Assembly (NCBI GenBank): GCA_036383895.1
Contig: DASVNK010000018.1
Coordinates: 51,716 to 115,715 of the forward strand
Reading direction: 5' to 3'
Origin: DASVNK01 sp036383895
Lineage (GTDB): Bacteria > Verrucomicrobiota > Verrucomicrobiia > Limisphaerales > SXQI01
DNA length: 64,000 nucleotides
Shown here: positions 53,014 through 62,650 of the stretch, in pieces
How positions within the stretch are numbered: position 1 is the stretch's first letter
Layout: every line of letters starts with the position of its first letter
Position numbers and translations under genes: made by a program
Notes under the pieces: model-generated
The model's database searches: none
Told to the model about the DNA's origin: nothing
What the model saw: only the letters and a program-made list of their open reading frames with translations

Positions 53014-54926
53014 TATTTGTAGCTCCGCGTGCTCATCTTCACTTCTTCATAAACGAGCGGTTCTTTGTGCAGCACCGGCGGCTTTTCCACCCCTTGATGT
53101 TCCCACGCCGCCACAAACGAAAAGTTTTCGTCGTCACGCTTCGCTTCGCCATCCTCGTATTGAAATTCGCTCCGAAAATGTCCGCCGCACGACTCCCGCC
53201 TCATCAATGCATCCGTGCAAAGGAGTTCCCCGAATTCGAGGAAATCAGCCACGCGCCCGGCATGCTCCAGCGTCTGGTTCAACTCTTCCCCCGAGCCAGT
53301 CACCCGCACATTTTCCCAGAACTCCTGCCTCAACGCCGGAATCCGTTTCAAATTCTCATTCAGACTCTGCTCCGTCCGCGCCATCCCGCAATTATCCCAC
53401 ATCAACTTCCCGAGTTCGCGATGGAACGACGTCACGGTTCGATTGCCATTAATCGTCAGGAACCGCTTCGTCATCGACCGGATGTTTTCCTCCGCTTTCT
53501 TGAACTCAGGATGCGTGTTTGAAGGCCGAGCATTCTTATACGAAGCGAAATAGTGGCCGATCGTGTAAGGAATCACGAAATACCCATCGGCCAATCCTTG
53601 CATCAGCGCACTGGCGCCCAGGCGATTCGCGCCGTGATCAGAGAAATTCGCTTCGCCCAACACAAACAAGCCGGGCACATTGCTCATCAGGTTGTAATCC
53701 ACCCACAATCCGCCCATCGTGTAATGCACCGCGGGATAGATCCGCATCGGCACCTCGTAAGCGTTCTCGCCGGTAATCGTCCGATACATATCGAACAAAT
53801 TTCCGTAACGCTCCTTCACCGTAGGCGCGCCCAGCCGTTTGATCGCATCCGCAAAATCCAAATAAACACCAAGTCCACCCGGCCCAACTCCTCGTCCATC
53901 GTCGCAAGCTTCCTTCGCGGCACGCGACGAAATATCGCGCGGTGCAAGATTGCCGAAGCTCGGATATTTCCGTTCCAAAAAGTAATCTCGTTCGGTTTCA
54001 GGAATCTGATCCGGAGCCCGATTATCCCCCTGCTTCTTTGGCACCCACACGCGGCCGTCATTCCGTAGCGACTCCGACATCAGAGTCAATTTCGACTGAT
54101 GTTCGCCGCTCACTGGAATACACGTCGGATGAATCTGCGTGTAGCAGGGGTTCGCCAGGAGCGCGCCCTTCTTGTAAGCGCGATAAATCGCGGTGACGTT
54201 GCAGCCACGCGCATTCGTCGAAAGATAAAAAACGTTCCCGTAACCGCCGGTCGCAAGGATTACGGCATCGGCAGAGAAGGAGGTAATCTCGCCCGTAACC
54301 ATGTCTCGAACGACAATTCCTTTGGCGTGACCATCCACCAGGACCAGATCGAGCATCTCCGTGCGTGGATACATCTTCACCGTCCCGAGACCGATCTGCC
54401 GTTCCAGCGCCTGGTAAGCGCCGAGCAGAAGCTGCTGCCCCGTCTGACCTCGCGCGTAAAAAGTCCGCGAAACCTGCGCCCCACCGAACGAGCGGTTCGT
54501 CAGCATGCCGCCATACTCACGGGCGAAGGGCACGCCCTGCGCCACACATTGGTCGATGATGTTTACGCTCAGTTGCGCGAGTCTGTAAACATTCGCTTCG
54601 CGCGCGCGGAAATCTCCGCCCTTGATCGTGTCGTAAAAAAGCCGGTAAACGCTATCCCCGTCGTTCTGGTAATTCTTCGCCGCATTAATCCCCCCCTGCG
54701 CGGCGATGCTGTGCGCACGCCGCGGACTGTCCTGGTAACAAAAGCAACTGACCTTGTATCCAAGCTCTGCCAACGTCGCCGCCGCCGATGCGCCGGCCAG
54801 ACCGCTGCCAACGACAATCACTTCGAACTTCCGCTTGTTCGCGGGATTGACCAACTTCAAGTCGAACTTCGCCTTGTCCCACTTCCGATCGATTGGTCCT
54901 GAGGGGATCTTTGAATCAAGCACCAT
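53013..54926 (-). CDS. sdhA: Succinate dehydrogenase/fumarate reductase flavoprotein subunit
   Basis: The 637-residue flavoprotein has the dinucleotide fold VIVVGSGLAGASAAATLAELG, the covalent-FAD His region PRRAHSIAAQGGINAAKNY, the active-site stretch HPTCIPVSGEHQSKLTLMSE and YTMGGLWVDYNLMSNVPGLF. It interconverts succinate and fumarate at the inner membrane surface. Its start overlaps the sdhC stop by 11 bases and its stop overlaps sdhB by one, so the three are translationally coupled. Direction in vivo (SDH or FRD) is not readable from sequence. Confidence 0.96.
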   Translation of the reverse strand: MVLDSKIPSGPIDRKWDKAKFDLKLVNPANKRKFEVIVVGSGLAGASAAATLAELGYKVSCFCYQDSPRRAHSIAAQGGINAAKNYQNDGDSVYRLFYDTIKGGDFRAREANVYRLAQLSVNIIDQCVAQGVPFAREYGGMLTNRSFGGAQVSRTFYARGQTGQQLLLGAYQALERQIGLGTVKMYPRTEMLDLVLVDGHAKGIVVRDMVTGEITSFSADAVILATGGYGNVFYLSTNARGCNVTAIYRAYKKGALLANPCYTQIHPTCIPVSGEHQSKLTLMSESLRNDGRVWVPKKQGDNRAPDQIPETERDYFLERKYPSFGNLAPRDISSRAAKEACDDGRGVGPGGLGVYLDFADAIKRLGAPTVKERYGNLFDMYRTITGENAYEVPMRIYPAVHYTMGGLWVDYNLMSNVPGLFVLGEANFSDHGANRLGASALMQGLADGYFVIPYTIGHYFASYKNARPSNTHPEFKKAEENIRSMTKRFLTINGNRTVTSFHRELGKLMWDNCGMARTEQSLNENLKRIPALRQEFWENVRVTGSGEELNQTLEHAGRVADFLEFGELLCTDALMRRESCGGHFRSEFQYEDGEAKRDDENFSFVAAWEHQGVEKPPVLHKEPLVYEEVKMSTRSYK

Positions 54927-55626
54927 ACGTCACCCTCTTCAGAATTCCTGTCAGCACTGCAATGGGAATGGCCGAGTAGCCAATGATCAAAATGATCGCG
55001 ACTACCCGCGCCGCGCGATCAATGAACTTGCCATACTTTCGGTTTTTCCAACCAAGCGATTGGAACATGCTCGCGATGCCATGGCTCAAGTGCAGGCTCA
55101 GCAGCGCCATGCTGACAACGTAAAAAACCGAAACGATCGGGTTCGAAAACCCAATCACCATCATATTGTAAATATCATGACGTTGCTTCGCGTCATGCAT
55201 CGTCTTGAAATCTGTGTTGGTGAAGTTGATTCCTTCCGCCTGCACCGTGAAGTGTAGCAGGTGATAAATGATGAACGTGAAAATCACCAAACCACTCACC
55301 AGCATCGTCCGCGAGGCATAGCTGGAACCCACCGGCTTGTACTCCCCATAGTTACTTCCGCGCGCCGCGCGGTTCTCCGCGCTCAATTTGATCGCCGCCC
55401 AAATATGCAGAACCACCATCACCAGCAGACCAATCCGCGCCGTCCACACCAACTCCGGTTTGCTTTGAAGGAAGTAGCCATAGGCGTTGATCGTTTCCGG
55501 ACCTAGAAAGATTTGCAGGTTCCCGACCATATGCCCTACCACAAAAAGGAAGAGAGCCAGACCGCTGATGGCCATGATGTACTTCTTCCCTAGCGAGGAT
55601 CTAAACAGTCCTTGTAACAGGTTCAT
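54916..55626 (-). CDS. sdhC: Succinate dehydrogenase cytochrome b subunit
   Basis: The 236-residue membrane subunit has five helices and His residues in GHMVGNLQIFLG, VVLHIWAAIKLS, IIYHLLHFTVQ and LHLSHGIASMFQ, fitting a di-heme cytochrome b of the single-subunit type. It anchors SdhA/SdhB and carries the quinone site. I chose ATG at 55626 (MNLLQGLFRSSLGKKYIMAI) because it matches the family start; the frame extends 20 codons upstream in Arg/Pro-rich sequence. It leads the sdhCAB operon. Confidence 0.93.
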   Translation of the reverse strand: MNLLQGLFRSSLGKKYIMAISGLALFLFVVGHMVGNLQIFLGPETINAYGYFLQSKPELVWTARIGLLVMVVLHIWAAIKLSAENRAARGSNYGEYKPVGSSYASRTMLVSGLVIFTFIIYHLLHFTVQAEGINFTNTDFKTMHDAKQRHDIYNMMVIGFSNPIVSVFYVVSMALLSLHLSHGIASMFQSLGWKNRKYGKFIDRAARVVAIILIIGYSAIPIAVLTGILKRVTYGA

Positions 55627-55687
55627 TCTCGAAGCTGCCGGGCGAACACGCGGAGCAGCGGGCAACGGCACACGCCGTGAAGACACT

Positions 55688-55714
55688 GTAATAAGTGAAG
55701 TTGATTTGCGTCAA
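55688..55714 (-). promoter_or_regulatory. Possible sigma-70 type promoter for sdhCAB
   Basis: On the minus strand TTGACG (55714-55709) and TATTAC (55693-55688) are separated by 15 bases, about 60 bp upstream of the sdhC start. The hexamers fit the consensus moderately, but the spacer is shorter than the ideal 17. Confidence is low. Confidence 0.3.
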
Positions 55715-55735
55715 TGGCCTACGGAAAAGAATAAG

Positions 55736-55750
55736 ACCACATTGCGTGGT
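55736..55750 (-). terminator. Weak hairpin between the HAD gene and sdhC
   Basis: ACCAC and GTGGT form a 5-bp stem with a 5-nt loop; on the minus strand it is followed by CTTATTCTTTT. It could be a weak terminator for the prolyl oligopeptidase/HAD transcript, or attenuate read-through into sdhCAB. Confidence 0.35.
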
Positions 55751-55780
55751 TATAAGATAATCTAAATTAACTTTCTGCTT

Positions 55781-56443
55781 TTAATCGTTTTTCCTTATAA
55801 GCGGAACGACCTCTGTCAGCGACTGAATATCGTGTTCCAGCTCCCTCCCGCTGCGCCGAATTCTCCGCGCGAAACCACCTGCGGCCTTCGCTCCCTCCAC
55901 ATCTTCGCGCTGACTGTCGCCCACGTGAAGAATGCGATCCGCCGGGACGTTCAACCGTTCGCTCGCGTATTGGAAGATCCGCGCGTCCGGTTTGTGTGCG
56001 CCCTGTTCCACAGAGGAAACGATGCAATCGAAATACGTAGCCAACCCCAGTTTCTCCAGCAGCGGCACGAGCCGCTCATCCCAATTCGAAACAACGCCTA
56101 ACTTCACACCCATCGCTTCCAGTGTCTGCAATGCTGGAATCACATCATCGTAAATCAACCACGCATCCGACTCCGCAAAGCGCTCATAAATCGCATCGAA
56201 AAGCTGCGGCGAAACCTCGCTCATCCCGAGAAACGAATGTCGCACCACATCGTGCCACTCGTTCCGCGAATACTTGAACCCGCTCCGGGTTGTCCACGCA
56301 TTCACAAACTGCGCATTCAACCGCGCCGCGCTGCACTCAATCCCAAACTCCCGCGCCACCGCTGCATATACCTCCCCCACCGACGGCCAGGGCTCAATCA
56401 GCGTCCCGCCAGCGTCGAAAGTAACCGCCTCGATATTCTTCAC
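55781..56443 (-). CDS. HAD superfamily (subfamily IA) hydrolase
   Basis: The 220-residue protein has HAD motif I in EAVTFDAGGTLIEPWPSVGE, motif II in LGVVSNWDERL, motif III Lys in EQGAHKPDARIF and motif IV in RILHVGDSQREDVEGAKAAG. In motif I the second Asp of DxDxT is Gly (DAGGT), as in the REG-2/HDHD3-like branch. It probably acts on a small phosphorylated compound; the substrate is unknown. It starts four bases after the prolyl oligopeptidase stop on the same strand, so the two are probably one transcript. Confidence 0.87.
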   Translation of the reverse strand: MKNIEAVTFDAGGTLIEPWPSVGEVYAAVAREFGIECSAARLNAQFVNAWTTRSGFKYSRNEWHDVVRHSFLGMSEVSPQLFDAIYERFAESDAWLIYDDVIPALQTLEAMGVKLGVVSNWDERLVPLLEKLGLATYFDCIVSSVEQGAHKPDARIFQYASERLNVPADRILHVGDSQREDVEGAKAAGGFARRIRRSGRELEHDIQSLTEVVPLIRKND

Positions 56444-56447
56444 GAAC

Positions 56448-58604
56448 CTACCACTTCGGCTCCATCTCGAGCGTCTTCACCAGAAAACCGTAGCGATCCG
56501 CTGCTTCCTCAATAATCTTGGCCGTCGGTTTCCCGGCGCCATGGCCCGCTTTCGTTTCAATCCGGATCAAAACCGGATCTTCGCCCTCATGCGCTTCCTG
56601 AATCGCCGCCGCGAACTTAAAGCTATGCGCCGGCACAACCCGGTCGTCGTGATCCGCCGTCGTAATCAAAGTCGCTGGATACTTCGTCCCCTTCTTCAGA
56701 TTGTGCAGCGGCGAATACTTGTAGAGCGCTTTGAATTCTTCCGCATTATCCGCCGAGCCGTAGTCCGAAACCCACGCCCAACCAATCGTGAATTTATGGA
56801 AACGCAACATATCCATCACGCCCACCGCCGGCAGCGCAGCCCCAAACAAATCCGGCCGTTGCGTAATTGAAGCTCCCACCAGCAACCCGCCATTCGAACC
56901 ACCCGCAATCGCCAGCTTCTGCGGATGCGTATATTTGTTTTCAATCAGCCATTCCGCCGCCGAGATAAAATCATCAAAAACATTCTGTTTCCGCAGCTTC
57001 GTGCCGGCCTTGTGCCATTGCTCTCCGTATTCCCCACCGCCGCGCAGATTCGGCTGCGCGTAAACTCCGCCCATCTCCAGCCAAACCATCGTGCTCGCGC
57101 TAAAGCTCGGCGTCAGAGAAATATTAAAGCCGCCGTAAGCGTAGAGCAGCGTCGGATTACTCCCGTTCAGTTCCAGATCCTTCCGATGCGTAATAAACAT
57201 CGGCACGCGTGTCCCGTCCTTGCTGTTATAAAACACCTGCTTTGTCACGTAACGCTCCGCATCAAACTTCACCTTCGGCGCGCGGAACACAGTGCTCTCC
57301 CCCTTCACCATATCGTAGCGATAAATCGTCGAGGGCCTCGTGAAGCTCGTGAACGCGTAGAACGTCTCCGTGTCCTTCATCTCCCCGCTGAACCCCACCG
57401 CCGTTCCAACTCCCGGCAATTCCACGCTCCGCACCGGTTTGCCATCCAGCGTGAAAATCGAAACCGTCGTCGCCGCATCTTTCATATACGACACGATCAA
57501 TTGCCGATTCACCGCGCTCGCGCTCTGAATTGTGTCCTTCCCTTCGGGAATAATTACTTTCCAGTTCTTCCGCTCCGGATTCCGCGTATCGATCTGGATG
57601 ATCTTTCCGCGCGGCGCATCAAGGTCCGTCTGGAACCAAAACACCGGCCCGTCATTCGCCACGAACTCGTACGATGCATCGAAGTCGTTCAACAACTCGA
57701 CAACCTTCGCTCCCTTCCCATACGCCAATTCCGAAACCGGCTGCGCGGGCGCGATCTCTTTGTAGAAAAGTCGATTCCGAGTGTCCGTCCCCTGGCGCAC
57801 CGAAATGATCAAGTAACGGCCATCTTCCGTAACACCTCCGCCAAAACCCCACTCCTTCTGATCGGGTCGGTGATAAACCAAAATATCTTCCGACTGCGGC
57901 GTGCCGCGCTTGTGAAAGAAAAGTTTCTGATAATAATTCAGTTCCTGCAGCTTCTGCCCTTCCTTTGGCGCATCGTAACGGCTGTAGAAAAATCCCGAGC
58001 CATCATGCGTCCACGAAGCGCCTGAGAATTTCACCCAATTAAGAACATCCTCTGTATCCTGCCCCGTCGAAACTCGTTTCACCCGCCATTCTTCCCAATC
58101 CGAGCCCGCCGTCGATGTCCCATACGCCATGTATTCGCCATCTTCCGTGATGGCATACCCCTTCAACGCCACCGTCCCGTCCGCAGTCAGCTTGTTCGGA
58201 TCCAGCAGCACGCGCGGCTCCGCCTCCAAATTATCCATCGTGTAGAGCACACTCTGGTTCTGCAGCCCGTCGTTCCGCGAAATGAAATAGCGGTTCCCCT
58301 CCTTGAACGGCACTCCGAACCGCTCGTAATTCCAAAGCTCCGTCAGCCGTTGTTTAATTTTTTCGCGCTCCGGAATCTTCCCCAGAAAATCAAAAGTGAC
58401 CTTGTTTTGCGCTTCGATCCATTCGCGACTCTCCGGCGAATCCGGGTTCTCCAGCCACCGATACGGATCAGCGACCTTCGTCCCATGGTAATCATCGACC
58501 TGGTCGACTTTTTTTGCCTTTGGATAATCAAACGGAGCGGATGAAACAGACTGCATTGTAAAAATCGTCGCAACCATTGCGGAAACAAAAACCTTCCTGG
58601 ACAT
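56448..58604 (-). CDS. Prolyl oligopeptidase family serine peptidase (S9A), exported
   Basis: The 718-residue protein has a signal peptide (MSRKVFVSAMVATIFTMQSV), a seven-blade propeller beginning DDYHGTKVADPYRWLENPDS, and an alpha/beta hydrolase domain with the Ser in IAGGSNGGLLVGASITQRPD, Asp in TTADHDDRVVPAHSFKF and His in KAGHGAGKPTAKI. This is the S9A triad and layout. It cleaves short proline-containing peptides, here in the periplasm. ATG at 58604 is preferred; the frame opens 12 codons earlier without signal character. Confidence 0.94.
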   Translation of the reverse strand: MSRKVFVSAMVATIFTMQSVSSAPFDYPKAKKVDQVDDYHGTKVADPYRWLENPDSPESREWIEAQNKVTFDFLGKIPEREKIKQRLTELWNYERFGVPFKEGNRYFISRNDGLQNQSVLYTMDNLEAEPRVLLDPNKLTADGTVALKGYAITEDGEYMAYGTSTAGSDWEEWRVKRVSTGQDTEDVLNWVKFSGASWTHDGSGFFYSRYDAPKEGQKLQELNYYQKLFFHKRGTPQSEDILVYHRPDQKEWGFGGGVTEDGRYLIISVRQGTDTRNRLFYKEIAPAQPVSELAYGKGAKVVELLNDFDASYEFVANDGPVFWFQTDLDAPRGKIIQIDTRNPERKNWKVIIPEGKDTIQSASAVNRQLIVSYMKDAATTVSIFTLDGKPVRSVELPGVGTAVGFSGEMKDTETFYAFTSFTRPSTIYRYDMVKGESTVFRAPKVKFDAERYVTKQVFYNSKDGTRVPMFITHRKDLELNGSNPTLLYAYGGFNISLTPSFSASTMVWLEMGGVYAQPNLRGGGEYGEQWHKAGTKLRKQNVFDDFISAAEWLIENKYTHPQKLAIAGGSNGGLLVGASITQRPDLFGAALPAVGVMDMLRFHKFTIGWAWVSDYGSADNAEEFKALYKYSPLHNLKKGTKYPATLITTADHDDRVVPAHSFKFAAAIQEAHEGEDPVLIRIETKAGHGAGKPTAKIIEEAADRYGFLVKTLEMEPKW

Positions 58605-58709
58605 GCGCCTGAAGATAGATAGCAAACCCCGATCCTTCAAAATAAAATCGCGCGCCCCGCCGCCCGCGACTTGCTGTCCCCGCCCGATTCCCTACATTGT
58701 GAAATCAAT

Positions 58710-61187
58710 ATGCGCCCCGGGTTTCGAATCGTTTGCGCTCTCTTACTTGCGCTAAGCCCCTCCTTCGCGGCGGAGCAGCCCCAAATCAGCTACAACCAAT
58801 CCATCCGCCCCATTCTTTCCGACAATTGCTTCGCCTGCCACGGTCCCGACGCCGGCCAACGCAAAGGCAAGCTCCGCCTCGACCTCCGCGACGCCGCCAT
58901 CGAAAAGAAAGCGATTGTCCCATCCAAGCCCGACGACAGCGAGTTGGTGAAACGAATCTTCACCAGTGACGCTGACGACCTAATGCCGCCGTCCGAATCC
59001 CATAAGGTCCTCACTAGCGACCAGAAAAACCTCCTCAAAGAATGGATCGCCCAAGGCGCGGAGTACGAAGGCCACTGGGCCTACGTCGCTCCGGTAAAAC
59101 CAAGCACGCCATCAACCAGGAAAGGCATCGATCATTTGGTCCAAGATCGCTTGAAAATTTCGGGCCTTAAACCCTCCCCCCAGGCAAATCCCCGCACCCT
59201 CATTCGCCGTTTGTATTTCGATCTGATCGGTCTGCCTCCGTCACTCGAAGATGTCGAGCGCTTCGAACGCGAATTCTCACCCGACACCTACCAACGGCTC
59301 GTCGAGAAATTACTCAGTTCCCCCGAATACGGCGAACGGATGGCCATTCCTTGGCTCGATGTCGTCCGTTTCGCCGATACCATCGGCTATCATTCGGACA
59401 ACCCGCGCAACATCTGGCCCTATCGCGACTACGTCATTCGCGCTTACAACAACAACAAACGCTTCGATCGCTTCACCCTCGAACAAATCGCCGGCGACCT
59501 CCTGCCCAACTCCGACCAGGAGGAAAAGATCGCCTCCGCCTTCAATCGCCTTCTGCTCACCACCGAGGAAGGCGGCGCCCAGCCAAAAGATTACGAGTAT
59601 CGCATGTTGACGGACCGCGTTCGCGCGGTCGGCACCGTTTGGATGGGCCAAACCCTCGGTTGCGCCGCCTGCCACGATCACAAGTTCGATCCGATTACCC
59701 AAAAAGATTTCTACGCCATGGGTGCATTCTTCGCCGACATCACCGAACCAATCATCGGCAAACGCGAAGACGGACTGTTCGTTCTAAATGAACACGAGGC
59801 AACAAGACTCAAACAGTTGGAGGAAAAGCTGGCGAAGCTGCAACAGGAATTCGATGCGGAGAAGCCGGAGCTAGAGGAAGCATTCGCCCGCTGGGAAAAG
59901 GAGCAGGTCGCGCCATTGATCGCGCTGCTCAAAGACGAGATTGCCGCCGTCCTGCGGATTCGGGCCGAGAAGCGCAAACCGAAGCAAAAGGAGATGCTCT
60001 TCGGTCATTTCAAATCGGTGGCGCCGGAATTGGGTGACTTGCGGAAAGCACTCGCAGAGGCGCGGAAACAGAAAGAAGAATTCGAGAAGGCGGTTCCGCG
60101 CTGCATCGTCTCAGTCTCAAGCGATAAACCAAGAACCGTTCGCGTCCTTCCCCGAGGCAATTTCTTAAGTGAAGAATCCGGCGAAATCGTTCAAGCCGCC
60201 TTGCCCGAGTTCCTCGTCGGCAAACGCGATGCCGAAAAGAAGCTCACCCGCCTCGATCTCGCGAATTGGCTCATCTCCCGCGACAACCCGCTCACCGCCC
60301 GCGTCACCATGAATCGCCTCTGGAAACAATTCTTCGGCACCGGCCTTTCCAAAGTTATGGATGATTTCGGCGCGCAAGGTGAAACCCCGCCGAATCAAGC
60401 GCTCCTCGATTGGCTCGCCTGCGAATTCATGGATAGCGGCTGGGACATGAAACACATGGTCCGCCTGATCGTCACCAGCGACACCTACAAGCAGCGTTCC
60501 GAAATCTCTCCCGACCTGCGCACCCGCGATCCGGACAATCGCCTCCTCGCCGCGCAGTCCAAATGGCGTCTCGAAGCCGAACTCGTCCGCGATAACGCCC
60601 TCGCCGTGTCCGGTTTGCTCGTGAGAAAAATTGGCGGGCCCAGCGCGAACCCCTATCAGCCCGATGGCTATTGGGAAAACCTCAACTTCCCGCCGCGCAC
60701 CTACCAAGCGAGCCGGGACGACAACCAATATCGCCGGGGCCTTTACGCCTGGTGGCAGCGCTCCTATCTCCATCCCAGCATGCTCGCCTTCGACGCACCC
60801 ACCCGCGAGGAATGTATCGCCGAGCGCACCAAATCAAACATCCCCCAGCAAGCCCTCGTCCTCCTGAACGATCCCACCTACGTTGAAGCCTCCCGCGCCT
60901 TCGCCGAACGAATCATCACCGAATGTAGCGGCGACACCCGCACTCGCATCGCCTGGGCCATCAAACAAGCTCTCACACGCACTGCCACCAGCGAAGAAGT
61001 CCAAACCCTCCTCTCGCTCTACGAAAAACATCATCGCGAATACACCGCCGATTCCAAATCCGCCGAAATGCTCCTCTCCGTCGGCCTCAAAGATCGCAAC
61101 AAAGATCTAAACATTCCCGAACTCGCCGCCTGGTCCAACGTCGCCCGCGTCATCCTCAACCTCCACGAAACCATCACCCGTTCCTAA
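58710..61187 (+). CDS. PSCyt1-DUF1549-DUF1553 secreted protein
   Basis: The ~825-residue protein has a signal peptide (MRPGFRIVCALLLALSPSFA), a planctomycete-type cytochrome c module with CFACHG (ILSDNCFACHGPDAGQRKGK), DUF1549 with a second CAACH (LGCAACHDHKFDPITQKDFY), a coiled-coil insert (about 365-470) and DUF1553 (RVTMNRLWKQFFGTGLSKVM; RTYQASRDDNQYRRGLYAWW). This architecture is almost confined to the PVC superphylum and its role is not established; links to carbohydrate or sulfatase-type degradation are proposed. The next gene is its usual DUF1501 partner, one base away. Confidence 0.93.
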   Translation: MRPGFRIVCALLLALSPSFAAEQPQISYNQSIRPILSDNCFACHGPDAGQRKGKLRLDLRDAAIEKKAIVPSKPDDSELVKRIFTSDADDLMPPSESHKVLTSDQKNLLKEWIAQGAEYEGHWAYVAPVKPSTPSTRKGIDHLVQDRLKISGLKPSPQANPRTLIRRLYFDLIGLPPSLEDVERFEREFSPDTYQRLVEKLLSSPEYGERMAIPWLDVVRFADTIGYHSDNPRNIWPYRDYVIRAYNNNKRFDRFTLEQIAGDLLPNSDQEEKIASAFNRLLLTTEEGGAQPKDYEYRMLTDRVRAVGTVWMGQTLGCAACHDHKFDPITQKDFYAMGAFFADITEPIIGKREDGLFVLNEHEATRLKQLEEKLAKLQQEFDAEKPELEEAFARWEKEQVAPLIALLKDEIAAVLRIRAEKRKPKQKEMLFGHFKSVAPELGDLRKALAEARKQKEEFEKAVPRCIVSVSSDKPRTVRVLPRGNFLSEESGEIVQAALPEFLVGKRDAEKKLTRLDLANWLISRDNPLTARVTMNRLWKQFFGTGLSKVMDDFGAQGETPPNQALLDWLACEFMDSGWDMKHMVRLIVTSDTYKQRSEISPDLRTRDPDNRLLAAQSKWRLEAELVRDNALAVSGLLVRKIGGPSANPYQPDGYWENLNFPPRTYQASRDDNQYRRGLYAWWQRSYLHPSMLAFDAPTREECIAERTKSNIPQQALVLLNDPTYVEASRAFAERIITECSGDTRTRIAWAIKQALTRTATSEEVQTLLSLYEKHHREYTADSKSAEMLLSVGLKDRNKDLNIPELAAWSNVARVILNLHETITRS

Positions 61188-61188
61188 C

Positions 61189-62634
61189 ATGAAGGCGTTT
61201 TCCGAGTTCAAACAGTTCCTAGCGCAACAGCAAACCCGCCGCTCGTTCCTCGGCCGGGCCGCCAGTGGCGTCGGCAAAATCGCCCTCGCATCGTTAATAA
61301 ACCCCGCGATGCTCTACGCCGCCAGTAAATCGAACACCCGCTGGACCGGCGTCGTAAACCCGCATCACTTCAACCCCCGCGCCAAACGCGTCATCTGGCT
61401 CACCATGGCCGGCGGCCCCTCCCACCTCGAAACCTTTGATTACAAATCGAAGCTCGGCGAAATGCACGGCCAGCCCATGCCCGAGTCGTTCACCAAGGGC
61501 AAACAGATCGCCCAACTCCAGGGCCAAAAACTCGTCTGCTACGCCCCGCAACACGGCTTCCGCAAATTCGGCAAAAACCAAACCGAGATTTGCGAACTCT
61601 TCCCCCACATCGGTTCCATCATCGACGAAATCTGCCTCGTCCGCTCCATGACCACCGAGGCCATCAATCACGATCCCGCCCACATGTTCATGAACACCGG
61701 CTCGCAAATCGCCGGCCGCCCCAGCATGGGCGCATGGACCGTTTACGGCCTCGGCAGCGAAGCCGAAGATCTGCCCGGCTTCGTCGTCCTCACTTCCCTC
61801 GGTCGCGGCGGCCAGAACCAACCCATCGCCGCCCGCCAATGGGCCAGCGGATTTCTCCCCAGTAAATTCCAGGGCGTGCATCTCCGCGGCAAAGGCGATC
61901 CCGTCATGTATCTCGGCAACCCACCCGGCGTCTCGCGCGAACAGCAAAGCGACATCGTCCGCGCCGTGAACACCCTCAACGCCAAGCACGACGAAATCGT
62001 CGACGACCCCGAAATCTCCGCCCGCATCGCCCAATACGAAATGGCTTTCCGCATGCAAGCCAGCGTGCCGGAACTCACTGACCTCACCCACGAGCCGCAA
62101 TCCACCCTCGAGCTCTACGGCTGCCAGCCCGGTGACGGCTCCTTCGCCTCAAATTGTCTTCTCGCCCGCCGCCTCGCCGAACGCGGCGTACGTTTCATTC
62201 AACTTTACCACAAGGATTGGGACCACCACGGCGGCGTGAGGGACGGCATCCGCTACAAAGCCGAAGAAATCGACCGCGCCTGCATGGCTCTCGTCACCGA
62301 CCTCAAACAGCGCGGCCTGCTCGACGACACCCTCATCGTTTGGGCTGGCGAATTCGGACGCACTCCCATGAGCCAGGGCGGCGACGGACGCGACCATCAC
62401 AACGCCGGCTTCAGCATCTGGCTCACCGGCGCCGGCGTGAAACGCGGCCTCGTTTACGGCGCCACCGATGAACTCGGCTATTCCGCCGTCGAGAACCCCA
62501 TGGACGTCCACGACCTCCACGCCACCATGCTCCACCTCCTCGGCATCGAACACACCAAGATGACCGTCAAATTCCAAGGCCTCGACGCCCGCCTCACCGG
62601 CATCGCCGGCAAAGTCGTGCACGATATAATTTGA
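61189..62634 (+). CDS. DUF1501 protein, Tat-exported
   Basis: The 481-residue protein has a twin-arginine signal (RRSFLGRAASGVGKIALASL) and an alkaline-phosphatase/sulfatase-like fold of the DUF1501 family: RVIWLTMAGGPSHLETFDYK, ICLVRSMTTEAINHDPAHMF, LIVWAGEFGRTPMSQGGDGR and DHHNAGFSIWLTGAGVKRGL. Conserved Asp/His residues suggest metal binding. It starts one base after the DUF1549/1553 stop. The pair is a standard PVC two-gene unit with an unknown extracytoplasmic substrate. Confidence 0.94.
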   Translation: MKAFSEFKQFLAQQQTRRSFLGRAASGVGKIALASLINPAMLYAASKSNTRWTGVVNPHHFNPRAKRVIWLTMAGGPSHLETFDYKSKLGEMHGQPMPESFTKGKQIAQLQGQKLVCYAPQHGFRKFGKNQTEICELFPHIGSIIDEICLVRSMTTEAINHDPAHMFMNTGSQIAGRPSMGAWTVYGLGSEAEDLPGFVVLTSLGRGGQNQPIAARQWASGFLPSKFQGVHLRGKGDPVMYLGNPPGVSREQQSDIVRAVNTLNAKHDEIVDDPEISARIAQYEMAFRMQASVPELTDLTHEPQSTLELYGCQPGDGSFASNCLLARRLAERGVRFIQLYHKDWDHHGGVRDGIRYKAEEIDRACMALVTDLKQRGLLDDTLIVWAGEFGRTPMSQGGDGRDHHNAGFSIWLTGAGVKRGLVYGATDELGYSAVENPMDVHDLHATMLHLLGIEHTKMTVKFQGLDARLTGIAGKVVHDII

Positions 62635-62650
62635 AACTACGCTCCGCGTG